Assembly: GCA_028245195.1 (NCBI GenBank)
Contig: JAOKCF010000007.1
Location: 1-64,000, forward strand
Length of the DNA stretch: 64,000 nucleotides
From: Vicingaceae bacterium
Lineage (GTDB): Bacteria > Bacteroidota > Bacteroidia > Flavobacteriales_E > Vicingaceae
Direction: 5' to 3'
The notes under the pieces are model-generated. The model made no database searches. It worked only from the letters and a program-made list of their open reading frames with translations, and was not told the DNA's origin. This document shows, piece by piece, positions 1 to 9,495 of the stretch (positions within the stretch are counted from its first letter, which is position 1; each line of letters starts with the position of its first letter). Position numbers and translations under genes: made by a program.

Positions 1-183
1 GAGTTAAATAATGGGGATTTAGAGGTCATTGAATTGGCCGAACTTCCGTTGGTGACAGACTGGAATTTGATTTGGTTAAAGAGTAAATCTTTATCTCCTG
101 CTGCTGCTGCTTATTTAAAATACATTGAAGAAAAGAAGGAGGAGATTATTAAGCATCACTTTTCTTGGTATGCTTCTTATTAG
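1..183 (+). CDS. LysR-like transcriptional regulator, C-terminal end only
   Basis: An open frame enters the window at base 1 and ends at TAG 181-183, giving 60 residues. The text (LPLVTDWNLIWLKSKSLSP, then a Lys/Glu-rich final helix ending in HHFSWYASY) resembles the last strand and helix of the effector-binding domain of LysR-type regulators in Bacteroidota. The DNA-binding domain lies outside the window, so this assignment rests on a short fragment. No terminator is visible after it. Confidence 0.5.
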   Translation, partial: ELNNGDLEVIELAELPLVTDWNLIWLKSKSLSPAAAAYLKYIEEKKEEIIKHHFSWYASY

Positions 184-203
184 TTTTTAAACTATGCTTT
201 CTT

Positions 204-416
204 TTAATCGAAAGACATTTTTCCTGTATTACCACAGCTAAATGTATTATCAGCAGCATCGATAGATGTTACTTTAATTACAATATATTCACCTGTAGCA
301 GTTTTAACAACGTAAACATCGTTATCTGCAGGAGAATTGTTAGTAATAACAGCTGTTTCTGCGTTATAAGTAGTTTCAGCAGACTCAATAGTAGCATTTA
401 CGAATGAGTAAAATAG
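204..416 (-). pseudogene. 5'-truncated remnant of a beta-rich secreted or lipoprotein-like gene
   Basis: On the minus strand a frame of 70 codons runs from just after an in-frame TAA (417-419) to a TAA at 204-206. It has no start codon. The translation (for example AVITNNSPADNDVYVVKTAT, then GEYIVIKVTSIDAADNTFSC) reads like real protein, with alternating beta-strand text and a Gly-Asn-Thr-Gly turn near the end. It is loosely like the C-terminal strands of HmuY-type haem-binding lipoproteins, but this is only a resemblance. The missing 5' end suggests a gene remnant. The opposite-strand frame over the same bases is low-complexity and unconvincing. Confidence 0.3.
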
Positions 417-451
417 TTACTGTAGCTCAAAACGCTTACTTGTATAATTTG

Positions 452-459
452 TATTTTTG
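452..459 (+). promoter_or_regulatory. Candidate -7 element (TATTTTTG)
   Basis: This is a perfect match to the Bacteroidota -7 consensus TAnnTTTG, placed so that transcription would begin about 18 bases before the ATG at 484. No TTG -33 element sits at the usual distance. Confidence 0.3.
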
Positions 460-483
460 GATTCATTGAAAGAAAAGGATAGA

Positions 484-2757
484 ATGAAACATCGCAAACA
501 CCCATATTCATTTCAACAACTTAAATTGAATAGAAAAGTTAGTAGTAAGCTAACTCAATTTGTGCTATTCGGCCTTTTTTTACTCTTCTTTTCACCTGGT
601 ATTCGCGCAACAGAGTCCGTTGCAAGACAGTGGAACGAAGCATTACTAGAAGCTATTCGAGAAGATTTTGCGAGACCCACTGTACATGCCCGAAATTTAT
701 TTCACTTTTCGGTTGCAGTGTATGATTCTTGGGCAGTGTATGATACCACCACGAGCACATACTTTTTAGGGAAAACAGTTCACGGTTTTACTTGCCCATT
801 TAACGGAGTAGCGCTGCCTTCAGCGAGTAAGAAAGAACAATACCAAGAAGAAGCAATGAGTTACGCGGCTTTTCGATTGTTGATGCACCGTTTTAAAAGT
901 TCCCCAGGTGCCGATTCTACCTTGCCTCGGTTTCAACGTTTGCTTCAAAGTTTAAGATACGACGAGAATGACACTTCAACTAATTACTCAACAGGAAAAC
1001 CCGCAGCGCTTGGCAATTATATTGCTCAAGAGTTAATCAGTTTTGGCTTGCAAGATGGTGCTAACGAAGTGAATGCATATGCAAACAGATATTACACACC
1101 GGTAAACAACGCACTGGTCACAAAAAATGAGGGAAATCCAAATCTTAGGAATCCCAACAGGTGGCAACCGCTAGCATTCGATATTTTTATCGATCAAAGC
1201 GGAAATCCAATTCCTGGTGGCATTCCAGATTTTTTGAGTCCGGAATGGGGAGAAGTAAATTCGTTTGCACTTTCTGACAGCAACCTAACAACCTACTCCA
1301 GAAATGGAGACGATTATTTGGTGTATTATGATCGTGGCGTACCACCCTTTCTAGACACTTCTGTTAGAGGGGGACTCTCTGAAGAATACAAATGGAATTT
1401 TGGTCTGGTATCAAAATGGTCTTCTCATTTAGACCCTGCAGATACTACCATGTGGGATATTTCTCCTGCATCTATCGGTAATGCTCCAGCATTTCCCACC
1501 ACTATTCAGGGATTACGAAGTTTTTACGATGAAACAAATGGGGGAGACCCTGGAACCGGATGGTCGGTAAACCCGACAACTGGGCAACCTTATGCTCCTC
1601 AAATAGTTCCGAGAGCAGATTATACTAGAGTGTTAGCAGAGTTTTGGGCAGATGGTCCTGAATCGGAAACACCTCCGGGGCATTGGTTTACCATTTTAAA
1701 CTTTGTGAATGATGATTCTTTATTGGTGAAAAAATTCAAAGGTTTTGGACCAACACTAACCGATTTGGAGTGGGATGTTAAGTCCTATTTTAGTCTTTCT
1801 GGAGCCCTACATGATGCAGCTATTGTTGCATGGGGAAATAAAGGCTGGTATGATTATATTCGACCTGTTTCGGCAATTCGCTTTATGGCAGAGAATGGTC
1901 AAAGTTCAGATAGTACACTGCCTTCTTATCACCCAGGCGGCATTTTGCTAGATAGTGGTTTAATTGAATTGGTGCAAGTGGGCGATTCCTTAGCTGGGCC
2001 AAATAACGAAAATGTCAACAAGATTAAGGTGAAAGCTTGGAGAGGACCAGACTATATATTAGATCCAGTTACAGATTCAGCTGGAGTCGACTGGATTTTG
2101 GCAGGTAATTGGTGGCCATATCAACGTCCTTCATTCGTTACGCCTCCTTTCGCAGGCTATGTATCTGGGCATTCTACTTTTTCTAGAGCTGCGGCTGAAG
2201 TAATGACTTTATTTACAGGAGATGAGTATTTCCCTGGGGGAATAGGAGAGTTTCAAGCACCTAGAGATAGCTTTTTAGTGTTCGAAAAAGGACCAAGTGT
2301 AGATGTTACTCTTCAGTGGGCAACGTACAGAGATGCTTCAGACCAATGCAGCCTTTCGCGTATTTGGGGAGGAATTCACCCACCTGCAGACGATATACCT
2401 GGTCGTTTAATGGGATTAGAAATAGGAGTGAAGGCCTTCCGTGAATCAGAAGCGTATTTCAACAATCAACGAACGAGTTTAGCAGAGCTTTCAAACAATG
2501 CTCCACAATTTAAGGTATATCCAAACCCCGTGGTAGACGATTACCTCACCATTGAATTAAATCGCTCTGGAAACCAAGCTGAGGTGCTTATTCAGTGGGT
2601 AGATTTATACGGAAAAGTAGTAAAGACTGACCGTGCCGTAATCAACGAAACATTGCAAAACATTCAATTAAGCACGACAGGTCTTGCTGCTGGAATATAT
2701 GTGCTGAACTTGTCTGGTTCTGATTGGAGTGCTAACCAGAAGGTGGTGAAGCAGTAA
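484..2757 (+). CDS. Secreted vanadium-dependent haloperoxidase / PAP2-superfamily protein with T9SS sorting domain
   Basis: A 757-residue exported enzyme of the vanadium haloperoxidase/class A acid phosphatase superfamily. The complete three-part signature is present: K453-X6-R460-P (in KGWYDYIRP), SGH with H563 (YVSGHSTF), and S625-R-X5-H632-X3-D636 (SRIWGGIHPPADD). The N terminus is basic with a hydrophobic stretch at about residues 25-40, consistent with Sec export. From about residue 675 there is a type A T9SS C-terminal domain (FKVYPNPVVDDYLTIEL, ending in KVVKQ), so the protein should cross the outer membrane. The ATG at 484 is preferred over an upstream TTG at 457 because a purine-rich stretch precedes it. 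Halide oxidation versus phosphatase activity cannot be told from sequence. Confidence 0.85.
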   Translation: MKHRKHPYSFQQLKLNRKVSSKLTQFVLFGLFLLFFSPGIRATESVARQWNEALLEAIREDFARPTVHARNLFHFSVAVYDSWAVYDTTTSTYFLGKTVHGFTCPFNGVALPSASKKEQYQEEAMSYAAFRLLMHRFKSSPGADSTLPRFQRLLQSLRYDENDTSTNYSTGKPAALGNYIAQELISFGLQDGANEVNAYANRYYTPVNNALVTKNEGNPNLRNPNRWQPLAFDIFIDQSGNPIPGGIPDFLSPEWGEVNSFALSDSNLTTYSRNGDDYLVYYDRGVPPFLDTSVRGGLSEEYKWNFGLVSKWSSHLDPADTTMWDISPASIGNAPAFPTTIQGLRSFYDETNGGDPGTGWSVNPTTGQPYAPQIVPRADYTRVLAEFWADGPESETPPGHWFTILNFVNDDSLLVKKFKGFGPTLTDLEWDVKSYFSLSGALHDAAIVAWGNKGWYDYIRPVSAIRFMAENGQSSDSTLPSYHPGGILLDSGLIELVQVGDSLAGPNNENVNKIKVKAWRGPDYILDPVTDSAGVDWILAGNWWPYQRPSFVTPPFAGYVSGHSTFSRAAAEVMTLFTGDEYFPGGIGEFQAPRDSFLVFEKGPSVDVTLQWATYRDASDQCSLSRIWGGIHPPADDIPGRLMGLEIGVKAFRESEAYFNNQRTSLAELSNNAPQFKVYPNPVVDDYLTIELNRSGNQAEVLIQWVDLYGKVVKTDRAVINETLQNIQLSTTGLAAGIYVLNLSGSDWSANQKVVKQ

Positions 2758-2879
2758 TTAAAAGAGCCTAAGATTTACCTTTCGTTCTTTTTTTTCGATG
2801 TGTGGTGATTTAGGGTTATTTTTAAAATCCTAAAAAAAAACAGGCGGATTCCATTCGCCAAACGCATAAAATTTAGAAC

Positions 2880-5800
2880 ATGAAAACGAAACACCTTATC
2901 CTTTGCTTCAGCTTATTAATTTCTACCACTTTTGCTTTTGGGCAGAAGAAAGGGACCGATACTAAAACAGATAACTATTGGTTGAAATCCGATGTAATTA
3001 GTGGAATGAAGTTCCGAAATATCGGACCAGCCTTAACCTCAGGGCGAATTTCTGATTTCGCGGTAAACCCAAAGAACTTTAACGAGTACTATGTGGCAGT
3101 TGCTTCTGGTGGAGTTTGGAAAACCACCAACCACGGGGTTAGCTACACGCCAATTTTTGATGGAGAAGGGTCGTATTCTATCGGCTGCATTACCATGGAC
3201 CCGAATCAATCTACAACCCTTTGGGTGGGAACAGGCGAGAACAACAACCAACGTTCGGTAGGGTATGGCGACGGCGTTTACAAGTCTACCGATGGCGGAA
3301 AGTCATGGAAAAACATAGGACTGAAAGACTCTGAGCACATTTCTAAAATTATTGTAGACCCAAGAAATTCTGATGTGGTTTACGTTGCTGCCTATGGTCC
3401 ATTGTGGTCAAGTGGAGGAGACCGAGGAGTTTATAAAACAGTGGATGGTGGAGAGACCTGGAAGCAAATCCACTTTATTTCTGAAAACTCAGGAACGAGT
3501 GACTTGGTTATGGACCCAAGCAATCCAGATATTTTGTATGAAGCTGTGCACCAAAGAAGACGACATGTGTTTACCTACATTGGTGGTGGAGTAGAAAGCG
3601 CCATTTATAAAACAACAGATGGCGGCAAAACTTGGGTAGAGTCTAAGAGCGGATTGCCTTCAGGAAAAATGGGAAGAATCGGTTTAGCCGTTTCACCTGC
3701 AGATGCCAATGTGGTGTATGCCATTGTGGAAGCGGAAGAAGACAAGTCTGGATTCTTTCGATCGAACAACAAAGGAGCAACCTGGGAAAAACGCAGCAAG
3801 TACAAAACTTCTGGAAATTATTACCAAGAAATTATTGCTGATCCGCAAGATGTGGACAAGGTATTTAGCATGAGTACCTGGTTGCAGCATACCGAGGATG
3901 GTGGAAAAACCTTTAAAGAAACTGGAGAAGACAAAAAGCACGTGGACAACCACTGCATTTGGATTAACCCAACCAATACCGACCACTGGATAGTGGGTTG
4001 CGATGGTGGAATTTATGAAACATACGACCATGCTAAAACTTGGGAATACAAAGACAACCTTCCTGTAACGCAGTTTTATAAAGTAGCCATCGATTACGAC
4101 GAACCATTTTACAATGTTTTTGGCGGAACGCAAGACAATAACTCTCAAGGTGGACCGTCGAGGTCACTGAACAATGCGGGAATTTTAAATGCCGATTGGT
4201 ACATTACCGTTGGAGGAGATGGTTACGAAACACAGGTAGATCCCACCAACCCGAACATCATTTATGCCCAGTGGCAGTACGGTGGATTAATTCGCTTCGA
4301 CCGCCAATCTGGGGAACGAATTGGAATTAAACCACAACCGGGTAAAGACGAAGCAGCCTTCCGTTGGAATTGGGATGCGCCATTACTCATTTCTACCCAC
4401 GATCCGAAAACGCTATTTTTCTGTGCCAACAAGGTATTTAAAACCGAAGACCGAGGAAACAGCTGGAAAGCCATTTCTCCAGACTTAACGCGACAGTTGG
4501 ACAGAAATAAACTGAAAGTGATGGGCGAGGTGCAGTCGCCAGATGTTGTGATGAAAAACAAGTCGACCACCATTTATGGGAACATTGTGGCGTTTGACCA
4601 ATCGCCAATAGATAAAAATTTACTGTATGCTGGAACCGATGACGGACTGATTCAAGTTTCGGAAGATGGCGGTGCCACTTGGAAGAAAAAGGATGTTTTT
4701 CCAGGCGTTCCAAAAATGACCTATGTTAACATGTTGTGGGCTTCGCAGCACGATGCCAATGTAGTTTACGCTACATTCAACAACCACAAAAAAGGAGACT
4801 TTAAACCTTACGTGCTAATAAGTAGCGACAAAGGAAATAGTTGGACAGCCCTTCAAAATGACTTGCCGACAAGAGGCACGGTTTATTCTATTGCAGAAGA
4901 CCATGTGGATGCGAACTTGCTTTTTGCAGGAACGGAATTTGGTTGTTTTGTGAGTGTGAATGCAGGAGCAAAATGGGTGCAATTAAAAGCAGGCCTTCCT
5001 ACCATTGCGGTGCGTGACATGGCCATTCAGAAAAGAGAAAACGACTTGGTTTTGGGAACCTTTGGTAGAGGATTCTACATTTTAGACGATTACAGCCCGT
5101 TAAGAAAGATGAGTAAGGAAACCCTAGACCAAACGGCAGCTATTTTCCCGATTAAAAAGGCCTTGACATATGTGGAAGCGAATCCACTTGGAATGCGAGG
5201 CGTTGGAAGCCAAGGAGCTTCCTTGTATGCAGCACCCAACCCTGAATTTGGTGCTACGTTTACCTATTATGTAAAAGAGAAACCAAAATCGCCGAAAGAG
5301 CAACGACAAGAAGAGGAAAAGAAGGCGAAGAAAGCGGAGGAGGAAATTGATTACCCGACTTACGAAGAATTTGTAGCGGAAGACGATTACGAAAAGGCCT
5401 ACCTCCTTTTTGTGGTAAAAGATGCAGCCGGAAAGGAAGTGCGAAAAATAGAGCAACCCGCTACCAAAGGCATGCAGCGTGCCGTTTGGAATTTGCGCTA
5501 TCCTACAGTTACACCCATTAGCACCAAGAAAGCCAAAGCAGGGCGCTACAGCAGCCCAAATGAAGGCCCCTTAGCATTGCCCGGAAAATACACGGTAGAG
5601 TTGTTACAAGTAGATAATGGAGAGTTGGAAAAGTTGGTAGAACCTTTAGAATTTGAAGTTATACCAATAGAAAACTCCTCTTTAGAACGACAAACTGCAG
5701 AGAACATTGCGTTTAAAAAACAAGTGCAAGAACTTAGAAGAAGAATTAGAGGTAGTAATTCAGAGCTGAATGAGTTAAACACGCAATTGAAATATTTTAA

Positions 5801-6161
5801 AAAGGCAATTCAAAGTTACCCTGGTGCAGATTTGGATTGGATGAAGCATGTAAAAGCCATAGAAGCAACGGCGCAAGATCTTCGCATATTGATGTGGGGA
5901 GATTTTCACAAATCGAAAAGAGACGTGGAAACCCTACCTGGAACGGCAGGGCGCGTTGAAAACATTATTTCCGATACCTGGTATTCTACCTCTAACCCAA
6001 CAAATACCAACAAAGAGCAGTATGGTATAGCGACAGAAGAATATACGGGAATTCGAACTAGCTTAGATGCGCTGAAAACCGAGATGCAGGCCTTGGAAGC
6101 GAAACTGGATAGCAAAAACATTCCGTACACGCCGAACCATTCTAACTGGAAGGAGGAGTAG
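2880..6161 (+). CDS. Giant secreted BNR/sortilin-type beta-propeller protein
   Basis: 1093 residues with a signal peptide (MKTKHLILCFSLLISTTFAF, cleavage near GQ at 21-22). Residues 35 to about 730 contain repeated Asp-box/BNR motifs of the form S-x-D-x-G-x-x-W (KSTDGGKSWKN, KTVDGGETWKQ, KTTDGGKTWVE), as in VPS10/sortilin and YCF48-like multi-bladed propellers often labelled glycosyl hydrolase. A Lys/Glu-rich linker at about 800-830 is followed by an Ig-like strand-rich region and a helical, coiled-coil-like segment at about 925-990. Unlike the paralogue at 32632 it has no T9SS tail, so it is probably periplasmic or anchored another way. No glycosidase active site was identified. Confidence 0.75.
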   Translation: MKTKHLILCFSLLISTTFAFGQKKGTDTKTDNYWLKSDVISGMKFRNIGPALTSGRISDFAVNPKNFNEYYVAVASGGVWKTTNHGVSYTPIFDGEGSYSIGCITMDPNQSTTLWVGTGENNNQRSVGYGDGVYKSTDGGKSWKNIGLKDSEHISKIIVDPRNSDVVYVAAYGPLWSSGGDRGVYKTVDGGETWKQIHFISENSGTSDLVMDPSNPDILYEAVHQRRRHVFTYIGGGVESAIYKTTDGGKTWVESKSGLPSGKMGRIGLAVSPADANVVYAIVEAEEDKSGFFRSNNKGATWEKRSKYKTSGNYYQEIIADPQDVDKVFSMSTWLQHTEDGGKTFKETGEDKKHVDNHCIWINPTNTDHWIVGCDGGIYETYDHAKTWEYKDNLPVTQFYKVAIDYDEPFYNVFGGTQDNNSQGGPSRSLNNAGILNADWYITVGGDGYETQVDPTNPNIIYAQWQYGGLIRFDRQSGERIGIKPQPGKDEAAFRWNWDAPLLISTHDPKTLFFCANKVFKTEDRGNSWKAISPDLTRQLDRNKLKVMGEVQSPDVVMKNKSTTIYGNIVAFDQSPIDKNLLYAGTDDGLIQVSEDGGATWKKKDVFPGVPKMTYVNMLWASQHDANVVYATFNNHKKGDFKPYVLISSDKGNSWTALQNDLPTRGTVYSIAEDHVDANLLFAGTEFGCFVSVNAGAKWVQLKAGLPTIAVRDMAIQKRENDLVLGTFGRGFYILDDYSPLRKMSKETLDQTAAIFPIKKALTYVEANPLGMRGVGSQGASLYAAPNPEFGATFTYYVKEKPKSPKEQRQEEEKKAKKAEEEIDYPTYEEFVAEDDYEKAYLLFVVKDAAGKEVRKIEQPATKGMQRAVWNLRYPTVTPISTKKAKAGRYSSPNEGPLALPGKYTVELLQVDNGELEKLVEPLEFEVIPIENSSLERQTAENIAFKKQVQELRRRIRGSNSELNELNTQLKYFKKAIQSYPGADLDWMKHVKAIEATAQDLRILMWGDFHKSKRDVETLPGTAGRVENIISDTWYSTSNPTNTNKEQYGIATEEYTGIRTSLDALKTEMQALEAKLDSKNIPYTPNHSNWKEE

Positions 6162-6476
6162 CGTTTTATTGTTTGGATTCATTCACTAATTTTAGATGGA
6201 TTATAGGAAAAATTAAAGATGCATCAATAATTTGGTTATCTGTCTTTTGAGTGATTCGACTTCTAGGTATTTTGTATTCACGCATTCGCTTCGGCGAAGC
6301 AAAAAATACGCATCTTTCTATACTGATACACCGTCTCCTTGGGTTGATAGAATTCTAACATATTGTCGTTGGCAACAAGTGAATTGCTAAGGCACCAAAG
6401 TCATTCAATTAACTCTTGAATCTCTTTCTATTCTATGAACTGGTAAAGTGTTTCAAAGAATTAATACTAGCCGATG
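6162..6476. other. Gene-free spacer with a two-tier hairpin at 6267-6309
   Basis: No credible coding frame is seen in these 315 bases. They contain an interrupted inverted repeat: an outer arm GTATTTT (6267-6273) pairing with AAAATAC (6303-6309), and an inner arm GCTTC (6288-6292) pairing with GAAGC (6296-6300). There is no T-run after it on the plus strand, so it is not a standard terminator. The stretch may hold the 3' ends of both converging transcripts. Confidence 0.4.
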
Positions 6477-6929
6477 CTAGCGCCATTTTTTTAAACTCCG
6501 CAGCATTTCCAACTTTTCTTCCTCATGGTGAACTCGAATCGTTACTTCAAACACTTTACCGAACGTGGAAGGACTTTTTTTAGTGGAAGTAAACACAATC
6601 TCTTTGTTTTCCGAGCGTACTACTTTGAATTTCTTATTGTCTTTTTTGTAAAACGAAAAAGGGAAATCCGTCATAAACAAAAGGAGGTGGAACTTATTAG
6701 GAATAAGGTGTATTTCTTGATCGCTAATTAACACGGTACTACTAATCGAAATGCCCAAGGTTTCACCGGCTTTAAGCTTTGCCGTGGCTGAAACAGATTT
6801 GACTTTATACACGCCAAAATTTGTCGCATATATACTGTTTAGTAGGTCTTTACTTAACTTCCATCTGGTAGACGAAACCATCCACGCTAAGAACAGTGCG
6901 ATAACTACAAAAAATATAAAATAGGTCAT
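6477..6929 (-). CDS. Hypothetical single-pass membrane protein
   Basis: 150 residues starting at ATG 6929. The first 17 or so residues (MTYFIFFVVIALFLAWM) form one membrane segment or uncleaved signal anchor. The remainder is a strand-rich soluble domain ending in a charged helix (HHEEEKLEMLRSLKKWR). The family was not recognised. It lies just downstream, in the same direction, of the broken coiled-coil gene at 6997-7591, so the two may once have shared a transcript. The composition is ordinary for the neighbourhood, which supports it being a real gene. Confidence 0.55.
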   Translation of the reverse strand: MTYFIFFVVIALFLAWMVSSTRWKLSKDLLNSIYATNFGVYKVKSVSATAKLKAGETLGISISSTVLISDQEIHLIPNKFHLLLFMTDFPFSFYKKDNKKFKVVRSENKEIVFTSTKKSPSTFGKVFEVTIRVHHEEEKLEMLRSLKKWR

Positions 6930-6996
6930 TTTTTAGGCTTTAGGAGTAATAGTAGAACTTTGGTTATGGCATATTGTTTTAAACCGTTCAGTTCAC

Positions 6997-7591
6997 TTAG
7001 AAGGCTTTTTTTACATAGTCCCACGCAGATCCAATTTCCTTTTTAAAGTTATCCCATTTCAAATAGCCTTGGTCTTCCAACTCCTCTAATTTCTGTTTGT
7101 ACTCAACAATTTTATGCTTCAGCTCTTTTTGTTTTTCCTCTAGCTTTTCTTCACCATCGACCAACGCAAAACTCAGTTGAAGCTTAAATAAATCAAATCG
7201 AGTGTGGTATTGGTCAAGTTTATCTTCAGTGGCGTCTAACCATTTCTCAAGATTTTATTTCCCGCCTTCCATGCTTTTGTTCAACTTGTATTTCAACTCA
7301 TGAAAGCCGTTGTTTAACTTTTTTGATTGTCTTTCAGTTGATCTAAACCATCCGCTTTTTTTAATGCCAATTGCACTTGCAAACCCTCTACCTTCCTTTT
7401 TAATTTACTCAGGTTTTCCTGTCCTGATTTCTGCCAGTCTTTTATTTCATCTCGAACTTCATCTAGCCAATGAGACATCTCTTTCTTCTTATCTTCAAAG
7501 GCAATTTCAGCTTCTTTTTACCCAATTGCAGTTGTAAATTGAATAATTATGCTTGAGCTTTCCAGTTGTTTAATGTTTCTTTTACGTCCAT
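6997..7591 (-). pseudogene. Decayed coiled-coil protein gene (two frameshifts, two stops)
   Basis: Starting at ATG 7591 the minus strand reads MDVKETLNNWKAQA, then stop, then LFNLQLQLGKK. One lost base in an A-run near 7517 moves the frame to EAEIAFEDKKEEMSHWLDEV. A second lost base in an A-run near 7320 moves it to KKLNNGFHELKYKLNK. An in-frame TAA then interrupts before NLEKWLDATEDKLDQYHTRF, and the reading continues to GSAWDYVKKAF and a stop at 6997-6999. Joined, this gives roughly 195 residues of heptad-rich, Lys/Glu-rich coiled coil with two related W/Y-containing halves, similar to stress-associated coiled-coil proteins of Bacteroidota and cyanobacteria. Both frameshifts fall in homopolymers, so base-calling errors are possible, but the two stops argue for true decay. 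Confidence 0.6.
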
Positions 7592-7660
7592 GTTATTTGC
7601 GTTTAAATTACTACTCCCTAATTTATGCCTATTTATAGCATGAAAAAAGCAATTCGGACA

Positions 7661-9424
7661 TTAAATTCTCGCTTGGTAAGTATATAATTCATGGTATCTA
7701 CCTTCCGCTGCAATCAACTCATCATGGTTTCCTTGTTCGGCAATGTTACCTTCTTCAATTACCAAAATTTGGGTGGCTTGTTTGATGGTACTCAATCGGT
7801 GAGCAATTACGAAGGTGGTTCTGCCTTTCATTAATTCCGCTAAACTTTTTTGAATGAGCGCTTCGCTTTCATTATCTAGGTTAGAGGTGGCTTCATCTAA
7901 TATGATAATTCGAGGGTCAGCTAAAATGGCTCGTGCAATGGCAATTCGTTGGCGTTGGCCGCCTGATAGTTTTACTCCTCGTTCTCCAATCATGGTATCT
8001 AAACCATCGTCAAAACGGTCTGTAAATTCATACACATAGGCTGCTTGCACTGCATTTAGCAATTGCTCCTCGGTAGCATCTGGTCGTGGGAACAGAATGT
8101 TTTCCTTAATGGTGCCTTCAAACAAAAATTCGTCTTGTAAAACAACTCCAAGGTTTTTTCTATAGCTGCTCAATTGAACCTTCGAAAGGTCTTTGCCATC
8201 TACCGTAATTTTTCCTGAAAGAGGATTTAAAAAAGTCGCTGTTAAACCAGCAATGGTTGACTTACCAGAACCGGAGCTTCCTACTAATGCGGTAACACTT
8301 CCTGAGGGAGCTTTGAAACTAATACTGTGCAGCACCTCTTTGTTCTCTTCGTAAGCAAAAGCCACGTTGTCAAATTCTATGTCTCCTTTTATGCTTTCCA
8401 GTTCAATGGTGCGGTCTTCCAAATCTGCCTCAGCCGTCATGTTCATCAATTCTTCCGTTCGGTCTAACCCTGCTAAGGCTTCCGTTAATTGACTGCCGAT
8501 GTTGCTCATTTGAACAATAGGGGCAATCATAAAGCCCAACAACAAGGTAAATGAAATAAAATCTCCAGTGGTTAACGATCCATTCATGATTTTGTAACCG
8601 CCAATGCCCATAATTCCAGCAGAAGCAATTCCCAAAAGGAAAGCAGAAGAAGAGGTCATAAGGGCAGTAGCTGTTAAACTTTTTTTCACGTTTTGAAACA
8701 AGCGATCTACACCTTTTTCAAAACTCTTGTTTTCTTGTTCTTCCGCGTTAAACGCCTTAATTACACGAACACCTGCCAAGGTTTCCGTTAGCCTACCAGT
8801 AACTTCAGCATTAATAACACCTCTCTTTCTGAAAATTGGCCGAATGTATTTGAAGGCTTTTAGGGCAACGATTCCAAAAACAGCAACCGGAACTAACACA
8901 AAAAGGGTCATTTGCCAAGAAATACGAATTAGCAAAACCAATGAAATAACTGCTGTAATGGTTCCTCCCACCATTTGTACCAATCCTGTTCCAATCAAAT
9001 TTCGAACACCTTCTACATCGGTCATAATTCTAGAAACCAATACACCCGACTTGGTATTGTCGAAAAAACTGATGGGTAATGACAGTACCTTTTTCTGAAC
9101 CTTCGCCCGCAATTCTGAAATTAAAAATTGTGCCTGAACGCTTAAAATTCTTGTTAGCAAAAAGGAAGTTGCAGCTGAAACCAGAATAGCAACACCTACA
9201 AAAATTAAAAGGTATTTTAAGCCTTCAAAATCTTTGTTGGGAATAACTACATCGAGTAATTCCTTACTTTTCCAAGGAAGAACAAGACTAGCCAAACGAC
9301 TAATAACAATTAGTACTAGACCAGTAAAAACCAAGTTCCTTTTGGGCCAAATGATGGTTTTAAAAGCCATGCCCATAGTTACTTTAGATTTTGTTTTCTC
9401 TTGTGATTCTTCCATATGTTTCAT
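7661..9424 (-). CDS. MsbA-like ABC exporter (fused permease and ATPase)
   Basis: About 587 residues. The N-terminal half is a six-helix type 1 ABC exporter domain (roughly residues 20-320). The C-terminal half is the nucleotide-binding domain with Walker A GSSGSGKST (about residue 380), signature LSGGQRQRIAIARA, Walker B IIILDEATS and switch histidine in AHRLST. This half-transporter should form a homodimer in the inner membrane and export a lipid, lipopolysaccharide precursor or drug. The ATG at 9424 is chosen over an upstream GTG at 9445; ATG 9415 is also possible. It is divergent from the TonB receptor gene. The substrate cannot be deduced. Confidence 0.85.
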   Translation of the reverse strand: MKHMEESQEKTKSKVTMGMAFKTIIWPKRNLVFTGLVLIVISRLASLVLPWKSKELLDVVIPNKDFEGLKYLLIFVGVAILVSAATSFLLTRILSVQAQFLISELRAKVQKKVLSLPISFFDNTKSGVLVSRIMTDVEGVRNLIGTGLVQMVGGTITAVISLVLLIRISWQMTLFVLVPVAVFGIVALKAFKYIRPIFRKRGVINAEVTGRLTETLAGVRVIKAFNAEEQENKSFEKGVDRLFQNVKKSLTATALMTSSSAFLLGIASAGIMGIGGYKIMNGSLTTGDFISFTLLLGFMIAPIVQMSNIGSQLTEALAGLDRTEELMNMTAEADLEDRTIELESIKGDIEFDNVAFAYEENKEVLHSISFKAPSGSVTALVGSSGSGKSTIAGLTATFLNPLSGKITVDGKDLSKVQLSSYRKNLGVVLQDEFLFEGTIKENILFPRPDATEEQLLNAVQAAYVYEFTDRFDDGLDTMIGERGVKLSGGQRQRIAIARAILADPRIIILDEATSNLDNESEALIQKSLAELMKGRTTFVIAHRLSTIKQATQILVIEEGNIAEQGNHDELIAAEGRYHELYTYQARI

Positions 9425-9495
9425 GAGGTAAAAATACCCTAACACTTTGAGACAATGGAAACGTTTTTTAAAATATATGTCAAAACATTTAATTG

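Noticed and set aside
165..407. Plus-strand 80-residue open frame after the LysR gene
   Set aside because: Low-complexity Cys/Phe/Ile-rich text with no protein character; the opposite strand reads much better.
3693..4148. 151-residue antisense frame inside the first propeller gene
   Set aside because: Shadow of a strongly coding region; composition is typical of antisense reading.
5124..5456. 110-residue Leu/Phe-rich antisense frame resembling a membrane protein
   Set aside because: It is the reverse reading of the Lys/Glu-rich linker (AAG/GAA codons become CTT/TTC), which produces false hydrophobic segments.
5906..6130. Small antisense frames elsewhere in the propeller genes
   Set aside because: All are shadows of the main genes, with no independent promoter or motif.
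6267..6309. Hairpin as an intrinsic terminator or small RNA
   Set aside because: No T-run on either side and no promoter nearby; kept only as a structural note.
8727..9098. 123-residue plus-strand frame in the ABC exporter
   Set aside because: Lies fully inside a well-supported gene with intact motifs on the other strand.
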